Below are positions 26,047 through 35,474 of a stretch of 64,000 nt of DNA, in pieces; position 1 is the stretch's first letter, and the number at the start of each line of letters is the position of its first letter. This stretch comes from Dyadobacter luticola (GTDB taxonomy: Bacteria; Bacteroidota; Bacteroidia; Cytophagales; Spirosomataceae). Location: contig NZ_VCEJ01000002.1 of the NCBI RefSeq assembly GCF_005860805.1, forward strand, positions 2,402,375-2,466,374. The letters run 5' to 3'. The translations under genes and the position numbers were made by a program. The notes below the pieces were generated by a model. That model was not told where the DNA came from and searched no databases. It worked only from the letters and a program-made list of their open reading frames with translations.

Positions 26047-27306
26047 TCAGTTGACGTGACTGGAAATACCGCCGACTTCCCGGATCAATTGACCCAGCTT
26101 GGAAGCCACTTTCTGATGACCGGCAGCATTCAGATGTCCGTCGACTGGAAAATAATCGTGGGCAGTCAGAAAGTCGGCGGTCCGCAGGAAGTGTAATTGG
26201 GTGTCGCCAGATTGTTTGGCTTGCGCTTCGAATGCGTTGATTAATTCCGGTTTTGTATAGCGACCGTCGAGGTGCATGACGACGATGTTGCCGGAATAGA
26301 TTTCTCTAATTTTCTTTAAAACATGGTAAAAATTCTCGGTATGCTCGCGGACTTTGGATGAGGATTTGATTTCTGCTGGTTTATTCTCTGCGAGTGGCTT
26401 GCCTGAGATCCAGGATGTTAAAGCGGCTTGGCTGTCAGACCAAACTTCAAGGGGATTTGTAAATATTCGTTTCAAGATATCCTTTTCACGCAGGAAGAAA
26501 TAAGTGTAGCGCATTGGAAAATAGCTTTCGTTGATACGATTGAAAATGGTAACCTTTTCGAATTTTTCAGGAGTGAGGCGTTGCGAAGGGTTGGCTTCTC
26601 TGAGATGGGCAACGTTTTCTTCCAGATCATTATCACAATACTGTATCACCAGCAACTTGCATGAATCACGTTGCAACTTTTTAAATAACAACATTTCCCG
26701 AAAGGTACCGTAAGAAGAAATCCCGGCATTGAGTGCCTTCACTCCTAGTTGTTTTTCAGTTAAATGAGCGAACGTTTTGTCCTGATCTATCCCCCAACCC
26801 ATCGTAAATGAATCGCCAAGAAAAATTATTTCAGGATTTTCCAGGGACTTCTCGTCATCACGGACACCCAAACTATTGATTTGATATTGGTTATGGTATT
26901 CGAGCGAGGAATGCGCACCTATACTGCCCGGCCAGAGCGTGTAGCCCAGATCGTTATTGAAGCTACTGAATTGCCGGTTAAATTGAATCACATCGCGGTA
27001 ATCGATCCAGCGTTCTAAAATCCCGATGTGATGAACATTTGCAACCTGGTTTATCCGGATGAAATGACGGATATATTGCCAGTTTATAGCCTCGGCAAGT
27101 GGAGGCAGCGCGAGGCAAACTACGAGCGGAAGCCTCAACATTCTGCCCAATCCATAACAAATCATCAACAACGAGGCAGGTACCAGTGCTTTGAAAAGCA
27201 GGATTGTCCAGATAAAGTGTGTGAATGCCTGCCATCGGTATATGGTAACCGAAAGCAGGAACAAGCCGGTCATCGCCATGACCAGCCGCGTTTGGGTTTT
27301 TGACAT
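26047..27306 (-). CDS. SGNH/GDSL-like hydrolase with N-terminal membrane segments
   Basis: 419 residues from ATG at 27306 (MSKTQTRLVMAM). Three or so hydrophobic segments fill the first 90 residues. The SGNH domain has block I GDSFTMGWG, a block III-like YCDNDLEEN and block V DGHLNAAGHQKVA, giving the Ser and the Asp-His of the active site. Such proteins act as esterases or acyl-modifying enzymes at the envelope; the substrate is unknown. It converges with the small lipoprotein gene. Confidence 0.82.
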   Translation of the reverse strand: MSKTQTRLVMAMTGLFLLSVTIYRWQAFTHFIWTILLFKALVPASLLMICYGLGRMLRLPLVVCLALPPLAEAINWQYIRHFIRINQVANVHHIGILERWIDYRDVIQFNRQFSSFNNDLGYTLWPGSIGAHSSLEYHNQYQINSLGVRDDEKSLENPEIIFLGDSFTMGWGIDQDKTFAHLTEKQLGVKALNAGISSYGTFREMLLFKKLQRDSCKLLVIQYCDNDLEENVAHLREANPSQRLTPEKFEKVTIFNRINESYFPMRYTYFFLREKDILKRIFTNPLEVWSDSQAALTSWISGKPLAENKPAEIKSSSKVREHTENFYHVLKKIREIYSGNIVVMHLDGRYTKPELINAFEAQAKQSGDTQLHFLRTADFLTAHDYFPVDGHLNAAGHQKVASKLGQLIREVGGISSHVN

Positions 27307-27494
27307 GATAGAAAAGGGTGATCCTGCTACCAAATTAGAATGTAACCGGAAATCTATGCAACCCGAAATGTCAAAAATTTCTTATTAATTATTTAAATAA
27401 TGTAAAACTCGCTGATAATCAATTGCGATCGCGGCAAAAAGACAGCGCATAAATTAGTAACCGGTTGCGGCAGGTATTCCTACCACGATAAAAT

Positions 27495-27788
27495 TTAATC
27501 CCGATAGGTGATTTCGGCCAGCTGATCGATCAGCTCGTCGGTTTGGTCCAGGTACGCGGCTTCATCGAGCAAGCCTTGCTGGTAAGAGTGGTAGAGCACG
27601 TCGAGATCAGCTTTTATTTCGCGGCGGCGGCGTGGGCGGGGCGGTTTTGGTTTGGGCGGAAACTTCACTTCAATCCATTCAGCGATCTTGCTGATCATGA
27701 AGACAAAAGTTCCGGCAACAATAAAAAGTAGCAGTTCGTATAGCAGCACGTTGATCCCCTTTTTGAACCCTAACCAGGTACCAATCAT
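27495..27788 (-). CDS. Small membrane protein with SHOCT-like tail
   Basis: 97 residues from ATG at 27788; a longer frame extends over the divergent gene's start and is not preferred. One hydrophobic helix (LLYELLLFIVAGTFVFMI) is followed by a Pro/Arg-rich stretch (PPKPKPPRPRRRREIK) and a short C-terminal amphipathic region, LYHSYQQGLLDEAAYLDQ, with the spacing of SHOCT-type domains. Function unknown. Confidence 0.6.
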   Translation of the reverse strand: MIGTWLGFKKGINVLLYELLLFIVAGTFVFMISKIAEWIEVKFPPKPKPPRPRRRREIKADLDVLYHSYQQGLLDEAAYLDQTDELIDQLAEITYRD

Positions 27789-27894
27789 AAACTTAATAAA
27801 AACGCTGCGGGGAGACAAAGCCACTTCCCTACTTTTTGTTCTCAGACTTATAAAAAAAGGCGTCCCATGAAATTTACCAAACTTGTCCCAATTC

Positions 27895-30717
27895 ATGACT
27901 AAATTTTTCTGTCTGATTTTTATCTGGCTTAATGTCAGCAATTGTGTTTTTGGTAAAATTTTACAGGAAAAACCGGTTGCTAATCATACCTGGATCCGCA
28001 TTTCCTTTGGTCATCGCGCGACTAACATGATCACAAAGTCAGTTCGAATCTTGCCGGGCTCAGCTGGCATGCAGGTTTCCGAAGTAACCGGTTCCATGCT
28101 GGAGAAGAATGATCAGGCTGGCGAAAAGTCGCTGCTGCATGTTGGAAAAACGGATGTGGACATGCTAAATGTGTCTGTCAACTGGCATTCGCCGGTGGCG
28201 GAAAAGCTGAAACTGGCTTCACATAAAGATCAGTATACCATCAATAATGATGCGATGTGGGGGTACCTGATGCGAAACGGCTCCCCCGGCCAGTCAGCCC
28301 GAATGCACGACGATACCTGGAACCAGCCCGACGCGCCGAAACTGACAATCCAGCTGGCGGAAGACGGCACAAAAGGCTTTTCAATCGCGATCGAACAGCT
28401 CCTGCGGCACGGCGCAATGTGGCTGCCAGAGCATGATTGTTACATCACATTAACCGAAAAACCCGTTGATTTTCAGCAACATCTGGCAACATTGACTGGC
28501 AAGCGAACATTGGATCTCGTGAACAGTTCACCCGATGCCTCTTTGAAAGAGTTTAAAAATAAATGGGAAGATTTCGGAAATCCACTGGCTTGGAATGTTT
28601 CGTGGCAAACCCGGTACCTCGGCACGACGGGACATTTGGTCGTCACTGCGGCCGCGCATGGCTCGATATACAAATTTGCAATAGACCGTTTTGCGAATGT
28701 CCGACCGGATTTCGCCTCGCCGCATCAGTTTAAGCTGGATTTCAGCTGGCCGGAAAGTCAGTGGAAATCACAGCGGATTTTAAATGGTTTACCGATTTTA
28801 AAAACACAATTTGAAAAGAAAGGCCAACATTTGGAAACCGAGCAATTCGCCGCGCCGCTAACTAAGTTGCCCCAAGATGGCGGCGGGGAAATTCCGAGCG
28901 TTTTGCTTGCCAAAATGCGTTTCTCGGGCAAACCGGGGCCGGTTTCTTTTGGCTTAAAAATAGCGGGAGTTAAAAATGGGGTAACATTGGAAGCAAAACA
29001 ATCCGGCGATCACTGGAATGTGGTGGAAGCGGGTACCCATGCAATTTGGTTAAGTGTAAATACAAGTTCAGGATTTTCTGTAAAAACTGCGAAATTGGTC
29101 AATGACCTAGATTCTTCTATCACGGTTCAACTGACATTTAATGGAGAGTTAAATGCCACCAACGCGAAGGAAATTTTGGTTAAACTACCTTCTCCTACCG
29201 TCGCTGCTGCTGATAGTAATTTGCTCGAAAACGTGGATTTTTTAGCTAAAAGAAAATCCGTCGCGGATTATTGGGAAAACCGGCTCAACCAAGGCGCGCA
29301 TTTCGAGGTACCGGAAGAAGCAGTAAATGAGCTTTTCCGGGCCAACCTTTGGCATGCGCTCATTTTACCGCGCCACCGGAAAGATGAGAAAGGCAAGTTG
29401 CACATGGATTTGCCTTATGCCAACACGGCTTACGGCCAGAAAAATGCCGATTGGCCGGTGAACCAGGCGGTTTATGTAGATTATATGTTGTACGGATTGC
29501 GAGGCCACCAGGCAATGGCGGACGCCGAGATCAGCGCCATGTTCGACAGTCAGCAGCAGCCCGATGGTCGCATCGGCGGGTTTGCAAATTGGGCTGTATA
29601 TTCTCCCGGACATTTGTATGCGATAGGCAAAAATTATCTCCTATCCCATGATCGTGAACAGTTTAACAGGCTTTTACCCCAATCGCTCAAAACCGCAGAC
29701 TGGTGCCTCGCACAACTCGTAAATGCAAAAAAAGCGAACGCAGCCAGCGGGCTGATCCGTGGTCCGCTCAATGATCTAACGCATGCTGATCGTGAGTGGG
29801 CATTTTCGCAGGCTTATTTTGTGGCGGGACTGGAAGTGTTCGGGCAGGCCTTGGCAGTGCACGGTCACCCACGTGCGAAGGAAATGCTGACCGCTGCGGC
29901 ACAGCTGAAAATTGATGTTGAAAAAGCATTTTCAAAAAGCAGCGTCAAATCGGCCGCGGTGCAGCTAGCCGACGGAACCTGGAACAATTTCGTTCCGACG
30001 GACGCGATGATCAACCGGCGGCTCATGGATCAATGGTACCCTTCCGACGTCGATTGCGGTCCGTTGCACCTCGCCCGGCTGAACGCCATCGACCCGCGCG
30101 GCTGGCTCACCACCGCCATGCTGCACGACCACGAAGACAACCTTTTCCTGAAAAACCAGGGCGCGGCTAACGAACCGATTTACGTCCAGCAAGCCACCGC
30201 CTACCTCCTCCGCGACGAGCCAAAAGCCGCCATCAGAGCTTTTTACAGTCTCATGGCCAGCGGGTTTTCCCACAACCAGCTCTCACCTCTCGAACACCGC
30301 TGGGCCTGGGGGCAATACTACGGCCCACCCAGCACCGACGGCGCGTGGTTCGAACTCTACCGCAACATGCTCATCCATGAAACCGATTCTACGACCTTGA
30401 TGCTTGGTCAGGCAGTGCCCAGGAAATGGCTGGAAAATGGTCAGGAAATAAAAGTAAAAAATGCGCCGACGAATTTTGGGAATGTTTCGTATAGCATTAA
30501 AAGTCAGGCTAATGCCGGGACAATTACTGCCGAGATAGCGTTATCAAACCGCAACCCGCCGGAAAATCTGGTGATACGTTTCCGCCATCCGAAGAAAAAG
30601 TTGATCAAATCTGTATTGGTAAATGGTCAGGTTTGGAAGGATTTTGATGTTAAAAAAGAGTGGGTGAAAATGATAAAGCCGACGGCTGGAAGTTATCGGA
30701 TTGTCGCGAAGTACTGA
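27895..30717 (+). CDS. Large secreted glycoside-hydrolase-like protein, family unassigned
   Basis: 940 residues from ATG at 27895 (a TTG at 27883 would add four). A signal peptide is followed by about 420 residues of beta-rich sequence. From about residue 460 there is an alpha-helical region with the regularity of an (alpha/alpha)6 barrel: LFRANLWHALILPRHR, ADWPVNQAVYVDYMLYGLRG, DREWAFSQAYFVAGLEVFGQ, HRWAWGQYYGPPSTDGAWFE. The last 80 residues are again beta-like. Two-domain proteins of this shape are common among six-hairpin glycosidases, and acidic residues in these segments could be catalytic. I cannot place it in a numbered GH family. It stands alone, with no susC/susD next to it. Confidence 0.65.
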   Translation: MTKFFCLIFIWLNVSNCVFGKILQEKPVANHTWIRISFGHRATNMITKSVRILPGSAGMQVSEVTGSMLEKNDQAGEKSLLHVGKTDVDMLNVSVNWHSPVAEKLKLASHKDQYTINNDAMWGYLMRNGSPGQSARMHDDTWNQPDAPKLTIQLAEDGTKGFSIAIEQLLRHGAMWLPEHDCYITLTEKPVDFQQHLATLTGKRTLDLVNSSPDASLKEFKNKWEDFGNPLAWNVSWQTRYLGTTGHLVVTAAAHGSIYKFAIDRFANVRPDFASPHQFKLDFSWPESQWKSQRILNGLPILKTQFEKKGQHLETEQFAAPLTKLPQDGGGEIPSVLLAKMRFSGKPGPVSFGLKIAGVKNGVTLEAKQSGDHWNVVEAGTHAIWLSVNTSSGFSVKTAKLVNDLDSSITVQLTFNGELNATNAKEILVKLPSPTVAAADSNLLENVDFLAKRKSVADYWENRLNQGAHFEVPEEAVNELFRANLWHALILPRHRKDEKGKLHMDLPYANTAYGQKNADWPVNQAVYVDYMLYGLRGHQAMADAEISAMFDSQQQPDGRIGGFANWAVYSPGHLYAIGKNYLLSHDREQFNRLLPQSLKTADWCLAQLVNAKKANAASGLIRGPLNDLTHADREWAFSQAYFVAGLEVFGQALAVHGHPRAKEMLTAAAQLKIDVEKAFSKSSVKSAAVQLADGTWNNFVPTDAMINRRLMDQWYPSDVDCGPLHLARLNAIDPRGWLTTAMLHDHEDNLFLKNQGAANEPIYVQQATAYLLRDEPKAAIRAFYSLMASGFSHNQLSPLEHRWAWGQYYGPPSTDGAWFELYRNMLIHETDSTTLMLGQAVPRKWLENGQEIKVKNAPTNFGNVSYSIKSQANAGTITAEIALSNRNPPENLVIRFRHPKKKLIKSVLVNGQVWKDFDVKKEWVKMIKPTAGSYRIVAKY

Positions 30718-30777
30718 CAATTTTGACCTTCAACCTACATAAAGAGGATGGTAACAAACCACTTGCATTAAGCGAAA

Positions 30778-31689
30778 TCAAAATAGAAATCCAAGTTGAA
30801 CAAGTACCCGCTCTTTGGCGATGACATGTCCCGAAGCGCTTTTTTGGGCGACCGGTTTTTGTCCTGTGATCCCCAATGTCCATTTGTTGGAGAAAAATGT
30901 TACGCCTGCGGTGGCATTCAGCATTTTGCCGCCCGTAATTTCCAGCACTTCGCCTTTTTGCACACCATGCGCCGCGTGCTCGCCATACACCCCGACGCTC
31001 GGCGTCAGAGAAATTTTGCCAATTTGAAATGAGCGGTACAAATCCACGGTACCATAAAGCTGGTTACCAAAGCGATAATCCTGCGAATTGGTCGTGTTGA
31101 ATTTCCGTGAAATGTTTGTTGCAAAGCCCCACTGGTCTTTGTTGACCGTATAAAAGGCACTCAGGATAAAATCAGTGCTACCGGTACCCAGCTGAAAATT
31201 GGCATTGGCTACTTCCAGCGTATTGTTTTCGTCAAATTTGAAATTCCCGGTAGGCAATTTAATACCGCCGCCGACCATCAAGGTGTGTGAAAAAGAGCCG
31301 GAATTTTCGTTGTCCATGAAGGTGTTGAACAGGTTATAATTCGCCAGCACCGTGATATCGCCCAATCCGTTTTGCTTTTTCACATCCGCGGAAGTCACTT
31401 GTTTATCGGTTCGGTAAGGGACAAAAGCCATCACCTGCACGCGTTTTACAGGAAAAAATCGCGCGTAAACTTCACCAATGTTGAAGGATTCGTCGGTACG
31501 GAGCACTTTGCTGTCGCGGTGGGTGACGAAGTTAAGATGCTGGTAACGCAGCCCGATCACCGACTTGTGCGACTGCGGCAAAAGCCCGAAATACGACCCG
31601 CTATTGGCACAGCCGCAAATGTCGCAGGCCATGGAATTGAAGCTGAAAGCCAGTAAAAGGCAAAGAGAAAGAATATGTCTGATCTTCAT
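30778..31689 (-). CDS. Outer-membrane beta-barrel protein with CDICGC N-terminus
   Basis: 303 residues from ATG at 31689, 19 bases after the peroxidase stop; longer readings overlap that gene. The signal peptide ends at NSMA, and the mature protein begins with CDICGCANSGSYFG, three closely spaced cysteines suited to metal binding. The rest is amphipathic beta strands ending in a terminal Phe (VLVQLGFLF), as outer-membrane barrels do. It is the last gene of the MbnP/peroxidase cluster, which suggests a role in metal handling at the outer membrane. Confidence 0.78.
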   Translation of the reverse strand: MKIRHILSLCLLLAFSFNSMACDICGCANSGSYFGLLPQSHKSVIGLRYQHLNFVTHRDSKVLRTDESFNIGEVYARFFPVKRVQVMAFVPYRTDKQVTSADVKKQNGLGDITVLANYNLFNTFMDNENSGSFSHTLMVGGGIKLPTGNFKFDENNTLEVANANFQLGTGSTDFILSAFYTVNKDQWGFATNISRKFNTTNSQDYRFGNQLYGTVDLYRSFQIGKISLTPSVGVYGEHAAHGVQKGEVLEITGGKMLNATAGVTFFSNKWTLGITGQKPVAQKSASGHVIAKERVLVQLGFLF

Positions 31690-31708
31690 ATCAATACTGA
31701 TTTCTAAT

Positions 31709-32845
31709 TTAAAAATTAGTCCCGACGCCAGGGTCGGAAAGCTTGGCATTTCGGATAAACTGCTCATCATTCAGCGAGCGTAAAAAAGCGATGATCGATT
31801 TTTTCTCCGCATCGCTCAGCGTAATTCCCGGCTTTTCTCCCTGACGGATAAATACCGAATCCAGCGTGGCCGACGGCTTGATGCTGTCAGAATAATGATC
31901 CAGCACTTCTTCCAAAGTATGAAACCGCCCGTCGTGCATGTAGGGTGCTGTGAGTCCGACATTGCGCAGGCTTGGCACTTTGAATTTGTACAGATCTGCA
32001 TTATTTGCTGAAATCCCGAAACGTCCTTTGTCATCAATCCTGAGCGGCACCAAACCATTGTTTCGGAAACTATAATCCGTGAACAATTCTCCGGCGTGGC
32101 AGCTGCTGCATTTGGCCTGAAACAAAGCCATACCCTGCTTTTCGTCCGCATTCAGCGCAGACTGGTCGCCCATTTTATAATAATCGTACCGCGACTCGGC
32201 CGAAACCATAGTGAGCATGAATTGCGACAACGCTTTCATCATCCGCTCCGACGTAATTTCCTCGGTACCAAATGCTTTCTTGAACATCTGCGGATAATCG
32301 ACCGCTTTTTTAGCCGTAGGAAGCGGGGTAGCCTGCAACTTGGTGATCACATTCTTGACCGTTTCATCCATTTCAACCGGATTTTGTATCGGGTTAAAAG
32401 GCAGCAGATCCAGGTCGTGCACGCCGCCGTCCCAGAAAAAGGAAGTATTCCAGGCCATATTTTGTACGGCGGGAGAGTTTCGCGTACCCAGCAAATCGTC
32501 TACACCATGGCTCAACTCGTGGCCGTGGTGCGTGAATGCGGCTTCCTGCTGATGGCAGGTGCCGCAGCCGATCTGATTGGTGCGGGAAAGTATCCCGTCG
32601 TAAAACAAAAACCGGCCGAGCTCGACCCCTTCTTCTGTGAGCGGGTTCCGGCTCATATCGTACACAGGATCAGGGAAATGCTTGGGTTTTGTCCAGGCAA
32701 TCGGTGTAGGGCCAGTCGATACGGGCTCGACTGGCTCTTGATCCTTCTGGCACGCCAGCCCGAAAAAAATCAGGAAAAGTGCAGCCAGGGCATTTGTGAA
32801 ATGCCTGGTTATCAGCACAAAATTTCCTTTGAAGGGCGCAGACAT
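31709..32845 (-). CDS. Dihaem cytochrome c peroxidase/MauG-like lipoprotein (MbnH type)
   Basis: 378 residues with lipobox FGLAC (Cys32). Two haem c motifs are present: CGTCH (94-98) and CSSCH (246-250). The MauG/CcpA fold is recognisable from LGRFLFYDGILS, RNSPAVQNMAW and LRNVGLTAPYMHDGRF. It starts 5 bases after the MbnP-type gene. Characterised MbnH enzymes are bis-haem proteins that oxidise a tryptophan of their MbnP partner; that pairing is the best model here, though a plain peroxidase acting on H2O2 cannot be excluded from sequence alone. Confidence 0.88.
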   Translation of the reverse strand: MSAPFKGNFVLITRHFTNALAALFLIFFGLACQKDQEPVEPVSTGPTPIAWTKPKHFPDPVYDMSRNPLTEEGVELGRFLFYDGILSRTNQIGCGTCHQQEAAFTHHGHELSHGVDDLLGTRNSPAVQNMAWNTSFFWDGGVHDLDLLPFNPIQNPVEMDETVKNVITKLQATPLPTAKKAVDYPQMFKKAFGTEEITSERMMKALSQFMLTMVSAESRYDYYKMGDQSALNADEKQGMALFQAKCSSCHAGELFTDYSFRNNGLVPLRIDDKGRFGISANNADLYKFKVPSLRNVGLTAPYMHDGRFHTLEEVLDHYSDSIKPSATLDSVFIRQGEKPGITLSDAEKKSIIAFLRSLNDEQFIRNAKLSDPGVGTNF

Positions 32846-32850
32846 CCGGA

Positions 32851-33675
32851 TCAGTGAATGTGGTCTACATTGAACATCTGCGCATAATTATCCGCCACCT
32901 CTTTCGACTTTTCGGGCTGCTGGCTCATAATGCTCGTGTATTCCTTGATGGAAACATTTGTCCCGGGACCTTTGAAAAATTTCAGCACATCCGCGAAAAT
33001 GTGGACTTCCGGCGCATCGTCTTTCGTCACATTCGCTTGCAGGTTATTGAAACCAAGTTTCACTACCCGCGTATTATTCACCGTTTTGATATCGTAGCCG
33101 CCAAAAAGGCCGATATGGTAGTAGAATTTACCATTTGCCGAAGTCGCTTTGGAGGAAGTACCCTCCATTTTCATGAAAATATAACCCGAATTCCAGGCCC
33201 AGTACATGCCGTCTTCCATCATCGAGCCGCCCGGATCGAGCACGCCAGTCCTTTTTTCAATCGGCATCGTGTTGCGGGCGCTGTCCACACCCACCATAAA
33301 TTCGAGGCCGGTATAAGTAGCATAAGGCACATTGTTCAGCTTCACAAGCTGCGATTCCTTTTTATCTTCCATGATCAGAAAATAGCTGGAATCCTGAGGT
33401 ACAGTATAATAGGTACCATCCTGGCGCAGCAGCTTAATGTTGGAAATGTAGTAGTTGAATTTCGTCAGCACAAAGTCTTCGCCGGCACCATTCGTGCTGG
33501 AACCGCCGCCTAAAACCAGGTTTTTATCCCCGACAATGTTATCAAATTCAAGGGTGATCGCGCCTGCATCACCGGTAGCAGGATTGGGATCGGTATCGAC
33601 GTCGGTACATGCCGCCAACATAAAAACGCATAAAATAGCCGCCAGCAGCGCTGGCATCGCCTCTTTCTTTTTCAT
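32851..33675 (-). CDS. MbnP family copper-binding-type lipoprotein
   Basis: 274 residues with lipobox MLAAC (Cys23). The family text is clear: ITLEFDNIVGDKNLVLG, FVLTKFNYYISNIKLL and the conserved DGMYWAWNSGYIFMKMEG, with Trp159 and Trp161. In the characterised MbnP a tryptophan is converted to kynurenine by MbnH and contributes to copper binding. The C-terminus ends in HIH, also a possible metal ligand. It is directly followed by the dihaem partner gene. A copper-related periplasmic role is known for the family; here it is inferred. Confidence 0.85.
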   Translation of the reverse strand: MKKKEAMPALLAAILCVFMLAACTDVDTDPNPATGDAGAITLEFDNIVGDKNLVLGGGSSTNGAGEDFVLTKFNYYISNIKLLRQDGTYYTVPQDSSYFLIMEDKKESQLVKLNNVPYATYTGLEFMVGVDSARNTMPIEKRTGVLDPGGSMMEDGMYWAWNSGYIFMKMEGTSSKATSANGKFYYHIGLFGGYDIKTVNNTRVVKLGFNNLQANVTKDDAPEVHIFADVLKFFKGPGTNVSIKEYTSIMSQQPEKSKEVADNYAQMFNVDHIH

Positions 33676-33760
33676 TCAGGAAAAATTAAATAATGGATGA
33701 ATGTCAATGACTTGAAGAGCCATTGGACATAATGTTGCTTAAATCACGCCGGGAATGTGA

Positions 33761-34159
33761 TCAGCAGAGAGGCGGGTGAAAAAAATCGAGGACGAAGTTT
33801 TGTCCTTTTAAAGCGTTGTGGAAAGCGAAGGTAATGTGATCAGTGGTGGAGACGTAAGGCTGATCAAATTGTAATCTGAATGTGAAATCGGTGATGGGCG
33901 TCTGGGCTGAAAGCAGTTTCGATAAAAAATCATTTTCAGCTTGTCTTTCTTCCTGTTTTCGGGCTTGCTCAATTTTCTTCGCCAGATAACATTTACCATC
34001 GCAATGCAGCTGCGGGCGGTTTTTGTTGACGCAATAAGAGGCTATGATAAAATCTTTGCGGAGCTGATAATCAAGATAAACCACCGGCACAATGCAGGTT
34101 TTTACCAACATTACTGTCAGTAAAAGCAACCCGATAATTTGTTGTGCAGAGGTTTTCAA
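33761..34159 (-). CDS. Small membrane-anchored protein with HCDGKCYL motif
   Basis: 132 residues. The N-terminal hydrophobic segment (IIGLLLLTVMLVKTCIVPVV) is a signal or anchor; then come YCVNKNRPQLHCDGKCYLAK, with a CxxxC pair, a charged helix (KKIEQARKQEERQAENDF) and a final Cys. Proteins like this occur beside MbnP and TonB-receptor genes in Bacteroidota, but I know of no assigned function. It lies 85 bases upstream of the MbnP gene, same strand, and may open that operon. Confidence 0.7.
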   Translation of the reverse strand: MKTSAQQIIGLLLLTVMLVKTCIVPVVYLDYQLRKDFIIASYCVNKNRPQLHCDGKCYLAKKIEQARKQEERQAENDFLSKLLSAQTPITDFTFRLQFDQPYVSTTDHITFAFHNALKGQNFVLDFFHPPLC

Positions 34160-34253
34160 TATGGGATTCGCAGCTGGATGAAAAACCGAACGCCCAAATA
34201 TAACATCGAAATGCTACACCGCATTGTGTATTTGGAGAATATTCTGCGAAAAA

Positions 34254-35213
34254 TCAGTGACTCGTCACCAATCCGCCCGACGATTTCCGTACGCCTTTAT
34301 CTTGCAGCATTTGCCCGATAGACCGCGCCATTTCAATGGAGGCTTCGATCTCGGATTTGCGGATCGCCACGCTTTCAATGTTAAAGCCGAAAGGAATGCC
34401 ACGCTCCACGCAGTAAGCGGTCAGCTCGGAAGCAATGTTGAGGCAAATCCCGACAGATTTTTCCAGCATATCTTCCGCCGCTTTCAATTCCTCCTGAATG
34501 TGATCCGGAATATGAATGCCAAGCCAGCCCATAAAATCCAAAGTTTTGGCTGATCCGCAGGCTGTTATGGTAAAAATGATCGTCGGTGGAGCAATCTCTT
34601 TGTTTTTGCAGGTATTGGAAAGATCTTCAATCACCTGCTTCGCATATTCCAGATCAAAAACACATTGCGAAATAAAGTACGACACGCCGCAGGTCATTTT
34701 ATCCAGGATCCGCACGTCTTCATCCTTCAAAACTTTATGTCTTTCAGGAATCGTCACCGCGCCGATCACCGACGTTTCCTGGTGTTTTTCCCAAATCTTG
34801 TATGCTTGTGGCAGACTGGTTTTTACTGGAAAATCGGGCGCTGGCACACCTACAAAAACCGGATAAAATTGCTGGTTATGCAAATCTTCGAGCCAGCTTT
34901 CGAGTTCTTCGGCAGAGAATTTCCCGGCAGGCCGGTAGATGATTTTTGGAATGTTGAGGCCACCCAGATGTTCCGACGCAAAAGTCAGCGGATCCAGCGC
35001 ATTGATAAACGGAAAAGGCCTTTCCTCGCTCGTCCGGGCCGATTCGTCCTGCACATCATATACTACGAGCGCATCGATATCCAGTGAAGACAGGCGTTCC
35101 AGGGTTTTTTCAGCAATTTCTGCAACACGCTCGGGCGTAGTACCGGCTTTGGGCGGTGTGATTCCGTATAATATCACTCCAGATTCTCCGGATTTGATCT
35201 TTTCTAAAAACAT
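34254..35213 (-). CDS. Methylenetetrahydrofolate reductase (MetF-like)
   Basis: 319 residues from ATG at 35213 (MFLEKIKSGESGVILYG); the longer reading lacks family similarity. The TIM-barrel pattern of the MTHFR family is visible in ITPPKAGTTPERVAEIAEKT, VVYDVQDE, VFVGVPAP, MTCGVSYFISQCVFDLEYAK and GIPFGFNIESVAIRK. It would reduce 5,10-methylene- to 5-methyl-tetrahydrofolate with a flavin. It is more divergent than E. coli MetF, so a related activity is possible. A good TTTG/TAnnTTTG promoter precedes it. Confidence 0.78.
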   Translation of the reverse strand: MFLEKIKSGESGVILYGITPPKAGTTPERVAEIAEKTLERLSSLDIDALVVYDVQDESARTSEERPFPFINALDPLTFASEHLGGLNIPKIIYRPAGKFSAEELESWLEDLHNQQFYPVFVGVPAPDFPVKTSLPQAYKIWEKHQETSVIGAVTIPERHKVLKDEDVRILDKMTCGVSYFISQCVFDLEYAKQVIEDLSNTCKNKEIAPPTIIFTITACGSAKTLDFMGWLGIHIPDHIQEELKAAEDMLEKSVGICLNIASELTAYCVERGIPFGFNIESVAIRKSEIEASIEMARSIGQMLQDKGVRKSSGGLVTSH

Positions 35214-35246
35214 AGTGGTCTTTTTGTAGCCAATCAAAAATCTATG

Positions 35247-35280
35247 CAAAACTATCAATGATGGATTTAATTTCTACAAA
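35247..35280 (-). promoter_or_regulatory. Bacteroidota-type promoter of the MetF-like gene
   Basis: On the minus strand TTTG (35277-35280), 22 bases, then TAGTTTTG (35247-35254) match -33 and -7 elements; the start codon is 33 bases downstream. The spacer is one base longer than the usual 19-21. Confidence 0.5.
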
Positions 35281-35474
35281 ACGAACAAATTTAAGATACC
35301 AAATGTCGGTTAACCCAGCATTTCCAGATCATTTATCTCTTTCACTCATAAAATTCCATCCCGAAAAGATGAAAATCCGCGACGGTAACTTTCCTAAATT
35401 TGCAGTCCTCGTCATCCGTTTTTGATTTGCAAAGACTTTTTACCAAACCGTACTTACCAGTTCGATCATTCTCA

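Noticed and set aside
35345..35400. Possible cobalamin riboswitch before the TonB receptor (GATGAAAATCCGCGACGG)
   Set aside because: Only one short stretch resembles the conserved box; the other conserved elements and helices are absent, and the receptor is not BtuB-like.
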